Origin: Microtetraspora glauca | GTDB taxonomy: Bacteria > Actinomycetota > Actinomycetes > Streptomycetales > Streptomycetaceae | Direction: 5' to 3' | Assembly: GCA_000721275.1 (NCBI GenBank) | Contig: JOFO01000050.1 | Coordinates: forward strand, 1 to 39,636 | DNA length: 39,636 nucleotides | Shown here: positions 32,329 through 39,636 of the stretch, piece after piece | Layout of the letters: each line of letters opens with the position of its first letter | How positions within the stretch are numbered: the first letter of the stretch is position 1 | Translations under genes and position numbers: made by a program | Notes under the pieces: generated by a model | What the model saw: the letters and a program-made list of their open reading frames with translations, nothing else | Databases searched by the model: none | What the model was told of the DNA's origin: nothing

Positions 32329-33270
32329 ATGGGACTCACCATCGGCGTCGACATCGGCGGCACGAAGATCGCGGCCGGCGTGGTCGACGAGGAGGGCAGC
32401 ATCCTCGACACGCACACGGTGCCCACCCCGCCGACCCCCGAAGGCATCGTCGACGCCATCTGCGCGGCCGTCTCCGAGGCCGGCAAGGGCCACCAGATCG
32501 AGGCCGTCGGCATCGGCGCGGCCGGATACGTCGACGACAAGCGCGCCACCGTCCTCTTCGCGCCGAACATCGACTGGCGGCACGAGCCGCTCAAGGACAA
32601 GGTCGAGCAGCGCGTCGGCCTGCCCGTCGTCGTCGAGAACGACGCCAACGCCGCCGCCTGGGGCGAGTACCGCTTCGGCGCCGGCCAGGGCCACGAGGAC
32701 GTCATCTGCATCACTCTCGGCACCGGCCTCGGCGGCGGCATCATCATCGGCAACAAGCTGCGCCGCGGACGCTTCGGCGTCGCCGCCGAGTTCGGCCACA
32801 TCCGGGTCGTCCCCGACGGCCTGCTGTGCGGCTGCGGCAGCCAGGGCTGCTGGGAGCAGTACGCCTCCGGCCGCGCCCTCGTCCGGTACGCCCGGCAGCG
32901 CGCCGCCGCCACCCCCGAGAACGCCGAGGTCCTCCTGTCGCTCGGCGACGGCACCCCCGAGGGCGTCCAGGGCAAGCACGTCAGCGAGGCCGCCCGCGCC
33001 GGGGACCCGGTCGCCATCGACTCCTTCCGCGAGCTGGCCCGCTGGGCCGGCGCCGGCCTCGCCGACCTCGCCTCGCTCTTCGACCCGTCCGCCTTCATCG
33101 TCGGCGGCGGCGTCTCCGACGAGGGCGAACTCGTCCTCGACCCCATCCGGAAGTCCTTCCGGCGCTGGCTGATCGGCGGGCGCTACCGCCCGCACGCCCA
33201 GGTCCTCGCCGCCCAGCTCGGCAACAAGGCCGGCCTGGTCGGCGCCGCGGACCTCGCCCGCCAGGGCTGA
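32329..33270 (+). CDS. glkA: ROK-family glucokinase
   Basis: It phosphorylates glucose with ATP; in S. coelicolor GlkA is also needed for carbon catabolite repression. The 313-residue product has the ATP phosphate motif DIGGTK (8-13), catalytic Asp105 in VENDANAAAWGEY, GTGLGGGI, and the ROK zinc motif with His157 and Cys167, Cys169 and Cys174 in CGCGSQGCWEQ. The ATG has GAGGGA about 4-5 nt upstream. A hairpin follows 19 nt after the stop. Confidence 0.96.
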   Translation: MGLTIGVDIGGTKIAAGVVDEEGSILDTHTVPTPPTPEGIVDAICAAVSEAGKGHQIEAVGIGAAGYVDDKRATVLFAPNIDWRHEPLKDKVEQRVGLPVVVENDANAAAWGEYRFGAGQGHEDVICITLGTGLGGGIIIGNKLRRGRFGVAAEFGHIRVVPDGLLCGCGSQGCWEQYASGRALVRYARQRAAATPENAEVLLSLGDGTPEGVQGKHVSEAARAGDPVAIDSFRELARWAGAGLADLASLFDPSAFIVGGGVSDEGELVLDPIRKSFRRWLIGGRYRPHAQVLAAQLGNKAGLVGAADLARQG

Positions 33271-33289
33271 CCTCCGCACCGTCCGGGCC

Positions 33290-33325
33290 GATGCCCGCCG
33301 CGCCCCCTGGGGCGGGGCGGGCATC
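33290..33325 (+). terminator. Hairpin after glkA
   Basis: A near-perfect 17-bp inverted repeat with one mismatch starts GATGCCCGCC and ends GGCGGGCATC. There is no U run, and it lies just ahead of the -10 element of the next gene. Confidence 0.55.
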
Positions 33326-33342
33326 CCGCCTATGGTGGGCGG

Positions 33343-34101
33343 ATGGCCCTCGACGCGACCGGCGCGCTGCCCGCCTCCCGTACCGAGCCCGACGGCTCGG
33401 CCGTGGTCCGGATCCTCAGCTACAACCTCCGCTCGATGCGCGACGACGAGGACGCCCTCGCCCGGGTGATCCGCGCCTGCGCGCCCGACGTCGTCCTCGC
33501 CCAGGAGGCGCCGCGCTTCTTCCGCTGGCGCAAGCACGCCGCCCGGCTCGCCGCCAAGAGCGAACTGGTCGTGCTCTCCGGCGGCGCCACCGCCGCCGGT
33601 CCGCTGCTGCTCTGCTCGCTGCGGGCCACCGTCGAACGCACCGAGGACGTGCTCCTGCCGCTCACCCCCGGCCTGCACCGGCGTGGCCTCGCCACCGCCG
33701 TCGTCCGCTTCGGCGCCGTCCGGCTCGGCCTCGTCAGCTGCCATCTGAGCCTGCGCGAGGACGAGCGGTACGCCCAGGCCGGCCTGGTCCTCGACCGGGT
33801 CGCCGCGCTGGACACCCCGTACACGATCGTCGCCGGCGACCTCAACGAGCGCCCCGGCGGCCCCGCCTTCACCCGGCTCGCCAAGAGCCTCCGCGACGGC
33901 TGGGAGGCGACCCCCCGGGGCGGCGAGCACACCTTCCCCGCCGCCGGTCCCCGCGCACGCGTCGACGCCGTCCTGGCCACGGACGGCGTCGAGTTCCTCG
34001 GCTGCGGCGTGCCCGCCGAACCGGACCCCGCGGACCTGGCCGCCGCCACCGACCACCTGCCGGTGCTGGCGGCGGTCAGGCTCCGCGCGCCCGCCGCCTG
34101 A
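33343..34101 (+). CDS. Endonuclease/exonuclease/phosphatase-family protein
   Basis: The 252-residue product shows the metal-dependent EEP fold motifs: LSYNLRSM, QEAPRFFR with the metal Glu, SCHLSL, AGDLNERPGG, RVDAVLAT and a terminal TDHLPVLA with the catalytic Asp-His. It could act on a nucleic acid, phospholipid or phosphoinositide; the sequence does not decide. TATGGT ends 6 nt before the ATG, so it is probably leaderless. It is convergent with the next gene, 6 nt apart. Confidence 0.92.
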   Translation: MALDATGALPASRTEPDGSAVVRILSYNLRSMRDDEDALARVIRACAPDVVLAQEAPRFFRWRKHAARLAAKSELVVLSGGATAAGPLLLCSLRATVERTEDVLLPLTPGLHRRGLATAVVRFGAVRLGLVSCHLSLREDERYAQAGLVLDRVAALDTPYTIVAGDLNERPGGPAFTRLAKSLRDGWEATPRGGEHTFPAAGPRARVDAVLATDGVEFLGCGVPAEPDPADLAAATDHLPVLAAVRLRAPAA

Positions 34102-34107
34102 GCCGGG

Positions 34108-34803
34108 TCACACCACCGCGCCGCGGCCCGGGTCGTCGTACCCGTCGCCGTCCTCGTCGTCGCCCTTCATCCGGGCCACCAGCGTCACGAAACCGCCCAG
34201 GAAGCCGCCGACGCACAGGGTGGTCAGCCACCACGTCATGTCCCACCGGAGCAGCACGGCGACCAGCATCAGGACCGGACCGCCGACCACCGCCAGCCAG
34301 GCGAACTTGGTCGTGGTGTCCGCCTCCGGCAGCGGCGGCGGCTCCGGCGGCACGAAGTGCCCCTCGCCGTCGTCCCCGTCGCCGCCCGGCTCCGGCTCCG
34401 GCTCCGCCAGGCTGTAGTCGCGCGGCCCGCCGACCCGCACCCCGGGCGCGAAGACGACCGAACTGCCCAGCGCGGGCTTCTCGTCCCCCTCGTCACCCGA
34501 GTCGGGGCCCGGCTCCGGCTCCGGCGCGAGCGGCGACGGCGTCTCCCGCTGCGGCGCCTCCCGCCGCGGCCCGTCCGGCTTCGGCTTGTCCGGCTTCGGC
34601 ACGTCCCCGCCCGAGGCGGACCCGGCCTCGCGGGCGTCCAGCTCCTCCGGCTCCGGCAGCCTCAGGTTCTCGATCGGCCGGAACGGCCGCGTCCCCGGCG
34701 GATCCGCGGGCTCCTCGCCGTACCCGGCGACGATCGCGGCCCACGCCGCCTCCTCGTCGATGGGCTGCGGCTCCCGCTCGCCGCCGTCCTGCTGGTCAGC
34801 CAC
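34108..34803 (-). CDS. Pro/Glu-rich membrane protein of unknown function
   Basis: The 231-residue product has a long N-terminal cytoplasmic region rich in Pro, Glu, Asp and Gly (about 1-160) and two C-terminal helices (about 163-183 and 187-207, FAWLAVVGGPVLMLVAVLL and TTLCVGGFLGGFVTLV), ending in an acidic tail. The GTG at 34803 has GGAG closely upstream and overlaps the hydrolase stop by 8 bp, so the two are co-transcribed. No catalytic motif was found. Confidence 0.83.
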   Translation of the reverse strand: MADQQDGGEREPQPIDEEAAWAAIVAGYGEEPADPPGTRPFRPIENLRLPEPEELDAREAGSASGGDVPKPDKPKPDGPRREAPQRETPSPLAPEPEPGPDSGDEGDEKPALGSSVVFAPGVRVGGPRDYSLAEPEPEPGGDGDDGEGHFVPPEPPPLPEADTTTKFAWLAVVGGPVLMLVAVLLRWDMTWWLTTLCVGGFLGGFVTLVARMKGDDEDGDGYDDPGRGAVV

Positions 34804-35578
34804 CGCTCCTGCTCCCCTTCCCGCCCACGAGCTCCGGGGCGAGACGCTCGACGAACGCCAGACTCTCCTCGAAGATCCTCTCCGCGTCATGGTCCAACGT
34901 CGCCACGTGGTAGCTCTGTTCCAGCAGGACCTCCTTCACGTCCGTGGAGGAGACCCGGCCGAGGATCCGCGCCGAGTCGGCCGGCGGCACCACGTGGTCC
35001 CGCGGGCTGCGCAGCAGCAGGAGGGGCTGGGTGACCTGCGGCAGCTCCGCGTCCACCTGCCGGAAGAACCGCCGCAGCGAGTGCGCCGCGTGCAGCGGCA
35101 CCCGGGTGTAGCCGACCTCGGTCACGCCCTCCTTCGCGATGTCGCTGGCGATGCCCCGCGTCGTCGGCACCAGGTGCCGCACCACCGGCAGGGCGTGCGC
35201 GGCGACACCGTGCACCTTGTTGCCCGGGTTGACGAGGACGACGCCCCGCACCGCGTCGCCGTGCTTCGCGGCGAGCCGCAGGGTCAGCGCCCCGCCCATG
35301 GACAGGCCGAAGACGAAGACGGCCGAGCAGCGCGCGGTCAGCTCCCGCAGCGCCCGGTCCACCTCCGCGTACCAGTCGTGCCACGTGGTCAGCTGCATGT
35401 CCTGCCAGCGGGTGCCGTGGCCGGGCAGCAGCGGCACCGACACCGTGAGGCCGCGGTCCGCCAGGTACTCGGCCCACGGACGCATCGACTGCGGGGAACC
35501 GGTGAATCCGTGACAGAGAAGGACGCCGACCTCGCCGCCCTCGCGGCGGTACGGCTCGGCTCCGGGAAGGACCGGCAC
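34796..35578 (-). CDS. Alpha/beta hydrolase (carboxylesterase/lipase type)
   Basis: The 260-residue product has the oxyanion loop CHGFTG, nucleophile elbow GLSMGG (Ser93), Asp194 in SPRDHVVPP and His224 in QSYHVATLD, a complete triad. The pattern resembles Est30-type carboxylesterases and monoacylglycerol lipases. The GTG start has AGGAGA about 6 nt upstream. It is divergent from plsC, so a role in acyl-lipid turnover is plausible. Confidence 0.92.
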   Translation of the reverse strand: MPVLPGAEPYRREGGEVGVLLCHGFTGSPQSMRPWAEYLADRGLTVSVPLLPGHGTRWQDMQLTTWHDWYAEVDRALRELTARCSAVFVFGLSMGGALTLRLAAKHGDAVRGVVLVNPGNKVHGVAAHALPVVRHLVPTTRGIASDIAKEGVTEVGYTRVPLHAAHSLRRFFRQVDAELPQVTQPLLLLRSPRDHVVPPADSARILGRVSSTDVKEVLLEQSYHVATLDHDAERIFEESLAFVERLAPELVGGKGSRSGG

Positions 35579-35752
35579 CGGGGTCTCCTGTTCGGTCGCG
35601 GCTCCGGCGCGCCGGGCGCCCGAGCCGTACGGCGATGGGGGAAAGGACCTTCACGGTACGCGACCGGACCGACACCCGACCAGGGCCGCAGCGGGGCCGG
35701 TGCGCCGGTACGGGATAAAGTCGTCACGACGGCACACGGAAGGCATGGCGAG

Positions 35753-36499
35753 TTGATCTACGGCGCGATGAAGTTCTCCATCGGAGGCTCCCTGAAGCTG
35801 GCCTTCCGGCCCTGGGTGGAGGGCTTGGAGAACATCCCCGCCGAGGGTCCGGCGATCCTCGCCAGCAACCACCTGTCCTTCTCGGACTCCTTCTTCCTGC
35901 CCGCGGTGCTCGACCGCAAGGTCACCTTCATCGCCAAGGCCGAGTACTTCACCACGCCCGGCGTGAAGGGCCGGCTGACCGCCGCCTTCTTCAAGGGCGT
36001 CGGCCAGCTCCCGGTGGACCGCTCGGGCGCCCGCGGCGCCGGCGAGGCCGCCATCAAGGCGGGCATCGAGGTCATCGAGGGCGGCGGCCTCTTCGGCATC
36101 TACCCCGAGGGCACCCGCTCGCCCGACGGCCGGCTCTACCGCGGCAAGCCCGGCGGCCTCGCCCGGGTGGCGCTCGCCACCGGCGCCCCCGTGATCCCCG
36201 TCGCCATGATCGACACCGAGAAGATCCAGCCGCCCGGCAAGATCGTCCCGAAGCTGATGCGCCCCGGGATCCGGATCGGCAAGCCGCTGGACTTCTCCCG
36301 CTACCAGGGCATGGACGGCGACCGCTTCATCCTGCGCTCGGTGACCGACGAGGTCATGTACGAGATCATGAAGCTCTCCGGGCAGGAGTACGTCGACATC
36401 TACGCGACCGCCGCCAAGCGGCAGATCGCGGAGGCCGAGAAGGCCGCCAAGGAGGCCGTGAAGGCGGAGATCGCCGCACGGGAAGAGTCCGGCGCCTGA
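35753..36499 (+). CDS. 1-acyl-sn-glycerol-3-phosphate acyltransferase (PlsC type)
   Basis: It acylates lysophosphatidate to phosphatidate in membrane lipid synthesis. The 248-residue product shows NHLSFSDSFF (NHx4D), KAEYF, the substrate motif YPEGTRSPDG and VIPVAMIDT, with a charged Ala/Lys/Glu-rich C-terminal helix. The TTG at 35753 has GGAAGG 9 nt upstream; an ATG at 35768 is an alternative start without a clear site. Upstream lies GATAAAG and the short palindrome GTCGTCACGAC. MacS follows 37 nt downstream. Confidence 0.93.
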   Translation: MIYGAMKFSIGGSLKLAFRPWVEGLENIPAEGPAILASNHLSFSDSFFLPAVLDRKVTFIAKAEYFTTPGVKGRLTAAFFKGVGQLPVDRSGARGAGEAAIKAGIEVIEGGGLFGIYPEGTRSPDGRLYRGKPGGLARVALATGAPVIPVAMIDTEKIQPPGKIVPKLMRPGIRIGKPLDFSRYQGMDGDRFILRSVTDEVMYEIMKLSGQEYVDIYATAAKRQIAEAEKAAKEAVKAEIAAREESGA

Positions 36500-36536
36500 C
36501 GCTCCCGTCGAGGGGCGCCGGCGGGGGGTGGGGGAG

Positions 36537-37766
36537 ATGGCCAAGCGCGAGCGTGTCGTGCGCATGTCGGTCGAGCAGCCGCTGTGGCGGGCGCTGACCG
36601 GCTACCGCGTCCTGACGATGGTGTACGCGGTGCTGATCTTCGCCACCGGACGGGACCGCTACGAGCGGCCCTGGATCGCCGTCGCCTATCTCGCGGTGCT
36701 CTGCGTCTGGACCCTCGCCACCCTCCCCAAGGTGGCGAACGCGGCCAGCTGCACCCGCCGCTTCCTCGTCGCCGACCTCACGCTCGCCCTCACCGGCATC
36801 CTCCTCACCCCGCTCGCCGACGCCCACGCCCAGTCCGTCGACGGCCCCACCCTGCCGACCATATGGACGGCCGGCTCCGTCCTCGCCTACGCCATCAAGG
36901 GCGGCTGGCGCTGGGCCGGCCTCGCCTCCTCCCTCGTCGCCGTCGCCAACATCATCGAGCGCGCCCACCCCAGCCGGGACACCGTCCACAACGTGATCCT
37001 CGTCTGGGTGGCCTCCATCGCCATCGGCTACGTCGTCGAGGTCGCCCGCGCCTCCGAGCGCACCCTCGCCCGCGCCCTGGAGATCGAGGCCGCCACCCGG
37101 GAGCGCGAGCGGCTCGCCCGCGACATCCACGACAGCGTCCTCCAGGTCCTCGCCATGGTGCAGCGGCGCGGCACCGCGCTCGGCGGGGAGGCCGCCGAGC
37201 TCGGCCGGATGGCCGGCGAGCAGGAGGTCGCCCTGCGCACCCTGGTCGCCGGCGGTCTCACCCGTACCAGCCACGTCTCCGAGGACGAGTCCGAGGGCGC
37301 GGTCGTCCGGGTCGTCGAGGTCGACGACGAGCCCGGCGACGGCACCCCCGTCGACCTGCGCACCCTGCTCGCCCCGCGGGCCGGCGCCCGGGTCACCCTC
37401 TCCGACCCCGGGGTGCCCGTCCCGCTGCCGTCCGCCGCCGCCCGTGAACTGGCCGCCGCCGTCGGCGCCGCCCTGGACAATGTGCGGGTGCACGCGGGCG
37501 CGGACGCGCGCGCGTGGATCCTGGTCGAGGACTGGGACGACGAGGTCATCGTCACCGTCCGGGACGACGGGCCCGGCATCCCGGAGGGCCGGCTCGCCGA
37601 GGCGGAGGGCGAGGGCCGGATGGGCGTGGCGCTCTCCATCCGGGGGCGGCTGCGCGACCTCGGCGGCACCGCCGAACTCATCTCGGTCCCCGGTCAGGGC
37701 ACCGAAGTCGAACTGAAGGTCCCGCGACCGGCGCGGGACGCACGGGGGAAGGCAGGAGAGCAGTGA
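36537..37766 (+). CDS. macS: MacS-type sensor histidine kinase
   Basis: The 409-residue kinase has four or five membrane helices in the first 170 residues, a HisKA_3 dimerisation segment with RERLARDIHDSVLQVL (phosphoacceptor about His198), and an HATPase region with DNVRVHA, DDGPGIPEG and GRMGVALSIRGR. It matches MacS of S. coelicolor (SCO2121), part of a pair linked to aerial development and actinorhodin. The ATG at 36537 follows a G-rich tract; GTG at 36528 and ATG at 36564 are alternatives. The stop overlaps macR by 4 bp. Confidence 0.92.
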   Translation: MAKRERVVRMSVEQPLWRALTGYRVLTMVYAVLIFATGRDRYERPWIAVAYLAVLCVWTLATLPKVANAASCTRRFLVADLTLALTGILLTPLADAHAQSVDGPTLPTIWTAGSVLAYAIKGGWRWAGLASSLVAVANIIERAHPSRDTVHNVILVWVASIAIGYVVEVARASERTLARALEIEAATRERERLARDIHDSVLQVLAMVQRRGTALGGEAAELGRMAGEQEVALRTLVAGGLTRTSHVSEDESEGAVVRVVEVDDEPGDGTPVDLRTLLAPRAGARVTLSDPGVPVPLPSAAARELAAAVGAALDNVRVHAGADARAWILVEDWDDEVIVTVRDDGPGIPEGRLAEAEGEGRMGVALSIRGRLRDLGGTAELISVPGQGTEVELKVPRPARDARGKAGEQ

Positions 37767-38452
37767 ACGAGGTCCAGCACCAGGAGCCGCGGCCGATCAG
37801 GGTGATGGTCGTCGACGACCACCCCATGTGGCGGGACGCCGTCGCCCGCGACCTGGCCGAGTCCGGCTTCGAGGTGGTCGCCACCGCCGGCGACGGCGAG
37901 CAGGCCGTCCGCCGCGCCCCGGCCGCCGCCCCCGACGTCCTCGTCCTGGACCTGAACCTGCCCGCCAAGCCGGGCGTCCAGGTCTGCAAGGAGCTGGTCG
38001 GCACCCTGCCGGGGCTGCGGGTCCTGGTCCTCTCCGCGAGCGGCGAGCACGCCGACGTCCTGGAGGCCGTGAAGTCCGGCGCCACCGGCTACCTGCTGAA
38101 GTCGGCCAGCACCGAGGAGCTGATCGACGCCGTCCGCCGCACCGCCGCCGGCGACCCCGTCTTCACCCCGGGCCTGGCCGGCCTGGTCCTCGGCGAGTAC
38201 CGCCGCCTCGCCTCCGAGCCCGCGCCCGCCGCCGGCGCCGGGGAGCCCGAGGCGCCGCGCCTCACCGACCGCGAGACCGAGGTGCTGCGGCTGGTCGCCA
38301 AGGGCCTCAGCTACAAGCAGATCGCCGAGCGGCTCGTCATCTCCCACCGGACCGTGCAGAACCACGTCCAGAACACCCTGGGCAAGCTCCAGCTGCACAA
38401 CCGCGTCGAGCTCGTCCGGTACGCGATCGAGCGCGGGCTCGACGAGGGCTGA
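37763..38452 (+). CDS. macR: MacR-type NarL/LuxR-family response regulator
   Basis: The 229-residue product has a receiver (about 11-130) with Asp18-Asp19, phosphoacceptor Asp63 in VLVLDLNLP and Lys in GYLLKSAS, and a LuxR-type helix-turn-helix (about 160-225, LTDRETEVLRLVAKGLSYKQ in its first half). It is the partner of MacS; in S. coelicolor MacR (SCO2120) activates membrane-protein genes for morphogenesis. The GTG start overlaps the macS stop. No TGAGTAC-type operator was seen near these genes. Confidence 0.94.
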   Translation: MNEVQHQEPRPIRVMVVDDHPMWRDAVARDLAESGFEVVATAGDGEQAVRRAPAAAPDVLVLDLNLPAKPGVQVCKELVGTLPGLRVLVLSASGEHADVLEAVKSGATGYLLKSASTEELIDAVRRTAAGDPVFTPGLAGLVLGEYRRLASEPAPAAGAGEPEAPRLTDRETEVLRLVAKGLSYKQIAERLVISHRTVQNHVQNTLGKLQLHNRVELVRYAIERGLDEG

Positions 38453-38543
38453 CCGGCCGGGCGCCGGGCGGCCGGCCGGACGGAGCCGTATATTCGGGCG
38501 CGTATGCGGCTTTCGTGCGGTTTTCGTCAACGGGAGGACGGGC

Positions 38544-39542
38544 GTGGAGATCCTGGCATTCGGCGTGCAGGCGGACGAGCGGCCGATCATCGAGAAGGCG
38601 TTCGCCGGACACCACGACGTCCGCTGCCTCGACGTCTTCCTCACCGAGGACACCGCGCCCATCGCGGCCGGCTACGAGGTCATCTCCACCAGCGTCAACG
38701 CCATCCTCGACCACCGGGTCCTGCAGACCCTGGCGGCCGGCGGCACCCAGATGATCGCCCAGCGCTCCACCGGCTTCAACAACATCGACCTGGAGGTCGC
38801 CGAGCGCCTGGGCCTCACCGTCGCCCGCGTCTCGTACTACTCGCCGTACTCCGTCGCCGAGTTCGCCTGGACGCTCGCCATGGCCGTCAACCGGCGGATC
38901 GTCCGCGCCTCCAACCGCACCCGCGACTTCGACTTCCGCCTCGACGGGCTGATGGGCCGCGACCTGCGCGGCCGCACCGCCGGAATCCTCGGCACCGGCA
39001 AGATCGGCGAGGCGTTCGCGCGGATCGCCCACGGCTTCGGCATGCGGCTGCTCGGCTGGGACGTCGCCGAGAACCCGGCCTGCGCCGCCCTCGGCATGGA
39101 GTACGTCGACAAGGACCGGCTCCTCGCCGAGTCCGACCTCGTCAGCCTGCACGTGCCGCTGCTGCCCGCCACCCACCACCTCCTCGACGCCGCCGCGCTC
39201 AAGGCCATGAAGGACGACGCCCTCCTGGTCAACTCCAGCCGCGGCGGCCTCATCGACACCGACGCCCTCGTCACCGAACTGCGCGCCGGCCGCTTCGCCG
39301 GCGTCGGCCTCGACGTCTACGAGGCCGAGGCCGGCCTCTTCTTCCTCGACAAGTCCCTCGCGGGCGTCGAGGACGACACCCTCGCCCGCCTGGTCACCTT
39401 CCCGAACGTGGTGGTGACGAGCCACCAGGCGTACTACACCGAGGACGCCGTGGGCCAGATCATCGACACCACGGTCCAGAACGTCCTCGACTACACCGCG
39501 GGCCGGCGCGGCGAGAACGTCCTGGTCCCGCGGTCCGCCTAG
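38544..39542 (+). CDS. D-2-hydroxyacid dehydrogenase (LdhA type)
   Basis: The 332-residue NAD-dependent enzyme probably interconverts D-lactate or a related 2-hydroxyacid and its keto acid. It has RSTGFNNIDL, the Rossmann motif GILGTGKIG (about 148-156), NSSRGGLIDT with the substrate Arg, DVYEAEAG with the catalytic Glu, and TSHQAYYT with the catalytic His. The length and the FFLDKS segment fit D-lactate dehydrogenase. The GTG start follows GGGAGGA, and TATATT at 38489-38494 is a likely -10 element about 50 nt upstream. The TAG stop abuts a possible insertion-sequence end. Confidence 0.93.
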   Translation: MEILAFGVQADERPIIEKAFAGHHDVRCLDVFLTEDTAPIAAGYEVISTSVNAILDHRVLQTLAAGGTQMIAQRSTGFNNIDLEVAERLGLTVARVSYYSPYSVAEFAWTLAMAVNRRIVRASNRTRDFDFRLDGLMGRDLRGRTAGILGTGKIGEAFARIAHGFGMRLLGWDVAENPACAALGMEYVDKDRLLAESDLVSLHVPLLPATHHLLDAAALKAMKDDALLVNSSRGGLIDTDALVTELRAGRFAGVGLDVYEAEAGLFFLDKSLAGVEDDTLARLVTFPNVVVTSHQAYYTEDAVGQIIDTTVQNVLDYTAGRRGENVLVPRSA

Positions 39543-39636
39543 GGCCTGTCTGACAAATGATCACCGGGCGTGTGCGTGTGTTCGGTCCAATTGCCTTGCC
39601 GTCCTGACGCAAGCCAGTGATTCTGGGCAGGTGCCA
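39543..39636. mobile_element. Possible insertion-sequence end, cut by the window edge
   Basis: GGGCCTGTCTGACAAATGATC directly after CTAG resembles the terminal repeat of IS5-like elements in Streptomyces, several of which target CTAG. The stretch is visibly lower in GC than the genes before it, and no transposase is visible because the window ends. The element's identity is inferred from memory of similar termini. Confidence 0.4.

Noticed and set aside
36500..38543. A MacR operator of the TGAGTAC-N2-GTACTCA type near macS-macR
   Set aside because: No such palindrome was seen in the adjoining gaps.
38504..38560. An upstream frame starting ATG at 38504 before the dehydrogenase
   Set aside because: It runs out of frame through the dehydrogenase gene with Arg-rich shadow sequence; no ribosome site supports it.
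1..39636. tRNA, rRNA genes and CRISPR arrays
   Set aside because: No cloverleaf with a T-loop signature, rRNA segment or regularly spaced long repeats were found on either strand.

Overview
The window is chromosomal DNA from a high-GC actinobacterium, almost certainly a Streptomyces. Support comes from the very GC-rich third codon positions, many GTG and two probable TTG starts, 4-bp ATGA/GTGA overlaps between genes, the actinobacterial cta/qcr respiratory genes, a SAM-IV riboswitch (an actinomycete class), a GlkA-type ROK glucokinase and a MacS/MacR-type two-component pair. Most genes are housekeeping, and their order (ctaC ... ctaE-qcrCAB, trpD, NlpC/P60, pimB, fadD, SRPBCC, ArsA-like, plsC) matches a block I know from Mycobacterium and S. 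coelicolor.

Layout. 272-3362: ctaC-ctaD-ctaF, cytochrome aa3 oxidase subunits II, I and IV. 3472-5323: an L,D-transpeptidase lipoprotein and a convergent receiver-like protein, with a long inverted repeat between them. 5526-9701: ctaE-qcrC-qcrA-qcrB (oxidase subunit III and the bc1 complex); with the first operon these build the bc1-aa3 supercomplex. 9831-12701: trpD, then a SAM-IV riboswitch, a six-codon reading frame, a compact terminator and a cysteine-desulfurase-like PLP enzyme. 12714-17839 (minus strand): an accessory-looking cassette of glycerate kinase, SLC13-type anion transporter, OmpR-type regulator, sensor kinase and a small secreted acidic-tailed protein. 17925-18937 (minus): a stand-alone Lrp-type RAM domain protein and a rhomboid protease. 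19097-20738: a small four-cysteine protein and a NYN-domain protein with a long coiled coil. 21004-24570: two paralogous NlpC/P60 wall hydrolases and a gluzincin-like lipoprotein. 24582-28944: a GT87 membrane mannosyltransferase-like protein, PimB-type mannosyltransferase and a FadD15-type acyl-CoA ligase. 29204-34101: metallophosphoesterase, SRPBCC protein, ArsA-like protein with a degenerate P-loop, a small acidic protein, glucokinase GlkA and an endonuclease/exonuclease/phosphatase-family protein. 34108-39542: a Pro/Glu-rich membrane protein, an alpha/beta hydrolase, a PlsC-type acyltransferase, MacS, MacR and a D-2-hydroxyacid dehydrogenase. The last ~94 bases are lower in GC and look like the end of an insertion sequence.

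The most noteworthy signals are: (1) 11-nt phased direct repeats at three sites within the glycerate-kinase/transporter/two-component cassette, suggesting that its OmpR-type regulator controls both operons; (2) the riboswitch, SD-led six-codon frame and terminator stacked before the PLP enzyme; (3) an ArsA-like ATPase lacking both P-loop lysines; (4) a degenerate receiver protein wedged between the two cytochrome operons, with 11-nt phased repeats in its promoter region; and (5) -10-like hexamers 6-8 nt before at least seven start codons, predicting leaderless mRNAs. I found no tRNA, rRNA or CRISPR array.
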